DNA of 35,934 nucleotides from a virus: positions 1 to 35,934 of the IMG/VR virus record IMGVR_UViG_3300046787_000900; one strand, given 5' to 3'. The notes beneath the pieces were generated by a model. That model was not told the origin of the DNA. It saw nothing but the letters and a program-made list of their open reading frames with translations, and searched no databases. Of this stretch, positions 32,449 to 35,934 are shown one piece after another (position 1 is the first letter of the stretch; every line of letters begins with the position of its first letter). The position numbers and the translations under genes were made by a program.

Positions 32449-32642
32449 AACCTAAATTACAAAATAATTCTAACTTTCATAAGGAAGAAGCCCTAAAAGA
32501 AGTTGTAAAAGAGAAAATGGTAAATATAACAATTCTTCTGCCAGAATCTTTAAGAGATAATCTAAAAGTAAAAGCTATCCGCAATAAGACCAATATTACT
32601 AATGTTCTATTAAGTTATATTAAAGAATATGTAAAAGACTAG
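32439..32642 (+). CDS. ParG-like ribbon-helix-helix partition partner
   Basis: A 67-residue protein with a flexible, charged N-terminus and a C-terminal ribbon-helix-helix: KMVNITILLPESLRDNLKVK, then NKTNITNVLLSYIKEYVK. This is the build of ParG, which binds the centromere and operator and stimulates ParF. Its start overlaps the end of parA. It could also be a CopG-like repressor, but the pairing with a small ParA favours ParG. Confidence 0.78.
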   Translation: MALKPKLQNNSNFHKEEALKEVVKEKMVNITILLPESLRDNLKVKAIRNKTNITNVLLSYIKEYVKD

Positions 32643-32654
32643 AACGTTATAGAT

Positions 32655-32936
32655 ATGAACTTCATAGAAGCAATAAAAATGGTATACGAACGAGATGCCG
32701 TTATTAAGAGAGAAAGTAAAGATTATTGTATTTATAAAAGTAGAAGGACTGATTGCTTGAGGAAGCTAAGTTTTAATAAAACAGGTGGGGTAATTCATGA
32801 AAATTATAGTCTTTTGTCGGATGTAGATGCCTTAACTAAGGATTGGATCGTAACTAGTGAATATGACAATCTAATAGCAAGAGACAATTTAGTTCGTAGG
32901 AAATTACCTATATCAAAACTTCCTAAAAAAGATTAA
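32655..32936 (+). CDS. Small protein, possibly DUF2829/Tad2-like (copy 1)
   Basis: A 93-residue protein, 12 bases after the ParG-like gene. It begins MNFIEAIKMVYERDAVIKRE and later has LLSDVDALTKDWIV: the start (MNF-x-x-A) and the D-x-L-x-x-DW-x-V end recall the DUF2829 family, to which the anti-Thoeris protein Tad2 belongs. The aromatic residue usual after K/R-R is not there, so the match is weak. A protein of the same plan lies two genes on. It is probably an accessory gene of the element. Confidence 0.5.
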   Translation: MNFIEAIKMVYERDAVIKRESKDYCIYKSRRTDCLRKLSFNKTGGVIHENYSLLSDVDALTKDWIVTSEYDNLIARDNLVRRKLPISKLPKKD

Positions 32937-32939
32937 CTT

Positions 32940-33155
32940 ATGCCTCTGTTTTGGATAAAGAATAATAGATATTACAAAATAATATTCCAGCCAACACTAT
33001 TTGGGACGATAGATGTAATATGTAGTTGGGGTAGAGTAGGTGGGAATTTAGGAAATTATAAAGTTGTATCTTCTAAGGATAAGCAGGATATGGAACTAAT
33101 CATAGATACTATTAAAAAACGAAGAAGACAGAGAGGTTATCAACAACAAATTTAG
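32940..33155 (+). CDS. Single WGR-domain protein
   Basis: A 71-residue protein that is one WGR domain and little else: YYKIIFQPTLFGTIDVIC, SWGRVGGNLGNYKVV and a C-terminal helix ending KKRRRQRGYQQQ. The W-G-R core is Trp-Gly-Arg at residues 30-32. WGR domains bind nucleic acids and occur in PARPs and as small proteins on alphaproteobacterial plasmids. The very basic end fits nucleic-acid binding. It lies between two related small genes in one operon. Confidence 0.82.
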   Translation: MPLFWIKNNRYYKIIFQPTLFGTIDVICSWGRVGGNLGNYKVVSSKDKQDMELIIDTIKKRRRQRGYQQQI

Positions 33156-33167
33156 TCAAGTACTACT

Positions 33168-33386
33168 ATGAACATAATTAAGGGATTGAATATTATAAGA
33201 GTAGATTCAAACAAAATAGTAAGACGTAAAGGTGAAAGTATACACTATTTTTGTATAGCAGATTGTATTTTAAAAAGAAATAAGAACGAAGAGGATTATA
33301 ATAATTATGATAATGTGGAATATTTTTCTGTTGACGAAATATTAGCTGATGATTGGGAAGTAGTTTGTTCGACAAAAAAACTATAA
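33168..33386 (+). CDS. Small protein, possibly DUF2829/Tad2-like (copy 2)
   Basis: A 72-residue protein with the same plan as the one at 32655: MNIIKGLNIIRVDSNKIVRR at the start, then FSVDEILADDWEVV near the end. The D-E-I-L-A-D-D-W-E-V-V stretch is closer to DUF2829/Tad2 than in copy 1. Weak but repeated likeness makes the pair probable paralogues. Function unknown; anti-defence is one possibility. Confidence 0.52.
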   Translation: MNIIKGLNIIRVDSNKIVRRKGESIHYFCIADCILKRNKNEEDYNNYDNVEYFSVDEILADDWEVVCSTKKL

Positions 33387-33434
33387 CAAAATTACAAGAT
33401 CATATTTTGATTTTAATATTTTAAAAAAGAAAAG

Positions 33435-33472
33435 TTCACTATTTTTTATGTATATATTATAAACATATACAT
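33435..33472 (+). promoter_or_regulatory. Porin promoter with overlapping inverted repeat
   Basis: TTCACT at 33435-33440 and TATAAA at 33458-33463, 17 bases apart, form a sigma-70-like promoter. The 8-base inverted repeat ATGTATAT (33448-33455) / ATATACAT (33465-33472) brackets the -10 box, as an operator would. The porin start is 62 bases further on, leaving a leader with no other clear signal. Confidence 0.6.
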
Positions 33473-33533
33473 ATTTAAGTGTTCTTTAGCTATTTTACAA
33501 CTTATAGATAATTAAAATTTAAAAAGGTATATT

Positions 33534-34808
33534 ATGAAAAAAGCGTCACTATTACTTGGGACTTTACTTGTAAGCAGTACGGTATTAGCTACTGATCCAT
33601 TACCAGTAGCATCTGATCTTAAAGTTAACCTTAAAGCCTTCGCCTCTTTTGAAAGCGGGTTTAGTAATCAAGGTAAATTAAAAGGAGAAGAGAAGAACAT
33701 ATCACCTAATAAACGTGGATTTGCATTTAGCAGTAATAGTGCTGTTGTTGCTAATATTTCAAATACTACTGATGATATTATTTATGGTGCTAAAATAGTT
33801 CTTGCCCCTACGACAAAAAGAAAGGTTAATAACGATTATAACGGCTCACATCTCTTTCTTGAGAGCGATTTCGGTCGGATTGAAGCAGGTTCGCCTATTC
33901 CTGTCGCAAGAAACATGACTATAAATGATGGGGCTATACCATCAGCATACATTAAAACTAGTACCGAGTATTTACAGCAAGGAAAAAAAATAAAGCCGTC
34001 TTTCCTTACTTCAGAGGAAACGATCCTCGGTGATTCAATAACTGCTGGTTTAGATTCTGCTACTTATAGCAGTGAACCGCCAAGAACAATAAACTATTAT
34101 ACCCCTAAGTTTGCTTTAAGCGAATCAACTAAATTACAGTTTGGTATCTCTTATACTCCTGATTCTGCAAATACTGGAATAGATAAACCATCTGTTAAAT
34201 CAGACGGCATAACAAAATATGCTGTAGGAGAGGCTACTACAGATAGGTTTGAAATTGACAGATCAGTTAAAGATGCGCTAACCAGCGGGATAGTACTTGA
34301 ACAGAAATTAACAGAAGAAGCAGAATTAAAGTTGGCTCTAACTGGTGAATACGGCAAATCTGTCGGTAAAATTAAGAAGTTTGCCAATAAAGAGGCTAAA
34401 GAAGCATTATCGGAGCATAAACTTGCCAATCTTAAAGCCTATAATATCGGTACTGAATTGAAACTCGGTGATATAAAATATAATGCTTGCTATGGGTCTT
34501 TTGGTAATAGTTTAACTACCAAAGAATTACACAAAGGCAATCGTAAGTCTCAATACTATAATGCAGGTATTGCCTATACTTATAATAAGGCTACGACAAC
34601 TTCATTGTCATATTTTGCCTCAGAGCAGTTTAAGAACAAGGTAAACTCAGTAAAACTAGCCGTAAGTCATATACTTGCACCTGGGTTAAAACCTTATGCT
34701 GAAATACATGCTTACACTCTTAAAGGTAAACCTGAGTTTTATACTAATTTAAAGGCAAGAAAGGTAAAAGGCACTGTAGCTCTAGTTGGCGTTAAGTTGT
34801 CTCTTTAA
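33534..34808 (+). CDS. Outer-membrane porin
   Basis: A 424-residue beta-barrel protein. A signal peptide with cleavage after VLA (MKKASLLLGTLLVSSTVLA) leads into VNLKAFASFESGFSNQG, then alternating strands such as FGRIEAGSPIPVARNM, TINYYTPKFALSE, YNAGIAYTYNKATTTSLSYF and a closing VALVGVKLSL. This is the pattern of general trimeric porins in alphaproteobacteria and Rickettsiales. AAAAAGG precedes the ATG. An insertion sequence begins eight bases after the stop, so the gene is intact but its downstream region is changed. Confidence 0.85.
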   Translation: MKKASLLLGTLLVSSTVLATDPLPVASDLKVNLKAFASFESGFSNQGKLKGEEKNISPNKRGFAFSSNSAVVANISNTTDDIIYGAKIVLAPTTKRKVNNDYNGSHLFLESDFGRIEAGSPIPVARNMTINDGAIPSAYIKTSTEYLQQGKKIKPSFLTSEETILGDSITAGLDSATYSSEPPRTINYYTPKFALSESTKLQFGISYTPDSANTGIDKPSVKSDGITKYAVGEATTDRFEIDRSVKDALTSGIVLEQKLTEEAELKLALTGEYGKSVGKIKKFANKEAKEALSEHKLANLKAYNIGTELKLGDIKYNACYGSFGNSLTTKELHKGNRKSQYYNAGIAYTYNKATTTSLSYFASEQFKNKVNSVKLAVSHILAPGLKPYAEIHAYTLKGKPEFYTNLKARKVKGTVALVGVKLSL

Positions 34809-34816
34809 TAAAAAAT

Positions 34817-35934
34817 GGGCTCTGGATTTTTAAGTGTGTAAAATCAAAAATAGGCACTTAAATTCTACCCTCAAATTTTATCAAAAAATGGGCCATAGCT
34901 TCTCCCCAATTTTGAATAGGCATACTCCATTTTCGCGTAATGTAATCTATTGTCAAGTATAAAGTCTTAAAAACAGAATCATCGCTAGGAAAAACCCGCT
35001 TATTATTTGTCACTTTGCGTAATTGGCTATTTAGACCCTCTATCGCATTGGTTGTATAAATTATCCTTCTGATAACCTCAGGATACTGTAAAAAAACTAC
35101 CAGATTTTCCCAATTATTTTGCCAGGATTTTGCTATGTGGGGATACTGTTTTCCCCATTTTAGATCAAAATCAGATAAGGCGCCTAGGGCTTCATCTTCA
35201 GTAACCGAGCCATATACTAACTTTAAATCAGCAGCAACTTTCTTCTTATCTTTGTAGCTTACGTATGCTAAACTGCTCCTAATTTGATGGACGATACACA
35301 ACTGATGTTCAGTTTCCGGATATACGGCAGCTATAGCTTCACTCATACCGGTCAAATTATCACTACAGGCGATTAAGATATCTTTTAATCCTCTGTTTTT
35401 CATTTCAGTAAAATTATTTAGCCAAAATTTAGCTCCTTCGTTCTCACTGATCCATAACCCTAAAATATCTTTCCTACCAGTTAAATCTATGCCTAAAGCT
35501 ACATATACCGCCTTGTTAATAATCCTCTTCTCCTGTCTTACTTTAACCACTAAGGCATCAAAATATACAATAGCATAAATCGCTTCTAAAGGCCTATGTT
35601 GCCAGCTTCTGACCTCATCCATTATATTATCTGTAACTCTGCTAATTAAGCTCTCACTTATTTCAGCTCCATACAATTCCTGAATTTGCATCTTAATGTC
35701 AGAGACGCTCATTCCCTTTGCATAAAGTGATAATATCTTCTGATCTAACCCATCGATCCTAGTCTGGCGCTTCGGTACTAGCACCGGAGAAAATTCAGCA
35801 TTTCTATCACGGGGTACTTCTAGTTCTAATACTCCTCCTTCGGTAATTAGGCTCTTTTTGCCAACTCCATTCCTGCTGTTCTCCGTTTCTCCTCTACCAT
35901 ACTTGCTATAGCCAAGATGCTCGTCCATTTCTGC
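34817..35934 (-). mobile_element. IS256-type insertion sequence, cut by window edge
   Basis: The element starts near 34817 with GGGCTCTGGATTTTTAAGTG, which looks like an IS256-type terminal inverted repeat, and reads on into the transposase gene on the minus strand. The other end is outside the window, so the repeat pair and target duplication cannot be checked. It lies eight bases behind the porin stop. Confidence 0.7.
34858..35934 (-). CDS. IS256-family transposase (N-terminus outside window)
   Basis: The C-terminal 358 residues of an IS256 transposase; the frame is open to the window edge, and MDEHLGYSKY is an inner segment that normally follows about 50 residues of N-terminus. The DDE residues are seen in AIVYFDALVVKV, LIACSDNLTGMSEAI and TTNAIEGLNSQLRK, and the C-H region, HQLCIVHQIRSSL, is intact. 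There is no stop or frameshift in the part seen, so it may be active. Confidence 0.92.
   Translation of the reverse strand, partial: AEMDEHLGYSKYGRGETENSRNGVGKKSLITEGGVLELEVPRDRNAEFSPVLVPKRQTRIDGLDQKILSLYAKGMSVSDIKMQIQELYGAEISESLISRVTDNIMDEVRSWQHRPLEAIYAIVYFDALVVKVRQEKRIINKAVYVALGIDLTGRKDILGLWISENEGAKFWLNNFTEMKNRGLKDILIACSDNLTGMSEAIAAVYPETEHQLCIVHQIRSSLAYVSYKDKKKVAADLKLVYGSVTEDEALGALSDFDLKWGKQYPHIAKSWQNNWENLVVFLQYPEVIRRIIYTTNAIEGLNSQLRKVTNNKRVFPSDDSVFKTLYLTIDYITRKWSMPIQNWGEAMAHFLIKFEGRI

Overview
The window is AT-rich and holds most of the virion-structure region of a contractile-tailed (myovirus-type) prophage or phage-like element, followed by accessory, plasmid-type and host-type genes. 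An obligate intracellular alphaproteobacterium of the Rickettsiales, probably Rickettsiaceae, is the best guess. The reasons are the base composition, an Rpn-family nuclease, a MazF-type toxin pair, a dicarboxylate symporter and porin of rickettsial appearance, and an IS256-type element. This is inferred from gene content, not from a marker gene.

Layout, left to right. (1) 1-6251: fibre module. It holds the end of an unknown gene, a patatin-like phospholipase, three fibre-type proteins, a 53-residue protein missed by length cut-offs, and small unknown genes, one of them split between two frames. (2) 6262-11827: head and neck genes: Mu F/SPP1 gp7-like head morphogenesis, DUF2213 protease with a nested scaffold start, cement protein, DUF2184 major capsid, DUF4054 connector and neck/terminator proteins. 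Two near-identical hairpin repeats bracket the protease/scaffold/cement block. (3) 11830-24482: tail: DUF3383 sheath, two unrecognised cargo genes, DUF3277 tube, a tail chaperone with a probable -1 frameshift extension, tape measure, Dit-like protein, baseplate plug, hub, Gp138-like spike, an Rpn nuclease lodged in the operon, gp25/W-like wedge, baseplate J, DUF2612 protein and a small connector. (4) 24483-28664: a beta-helix-like fibre, a GH24 lysozyme remnant without its catalytic segment, a small exported peptide, a large membrane/coiled-coil protein and a cold-shock protein. (5) 28665-31002: a symporter frame with no normal start, then a minus-strand operon of RuvC-like nuclease, small lipoprotein and overlapping Rz/Rz1 spanins. 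(6) 31115-33386: a toxin-antitoxin pair with a clear promoter/operator, a ParF/ParG-like partition pair behind an AT-rich repeat tract, then two related small proteins (possibly DUF2829/Tad2-like) flanking a single-domain WGR protein. (7) 33435-35934: a porin and the start of an IS256-type insertion sequence cut by the window edge.

Together the structural genes would build a capsid with a short contractile tail. Terminase, portal, replication genes, integrase and an intact endolysin are not in the window. The partition and toxin-antitoxin genes beside phage genes raise the possibility of a phage-plasmid or a plasmid-integrated prophage, but this is inference. The clearest unannotated signals are the tail chaperone frameshift, the nested scaffold start, the duplicated hairpin, the cargo pair between sheath and tube, and the ParFG/WGR/Tad2-like cluster.
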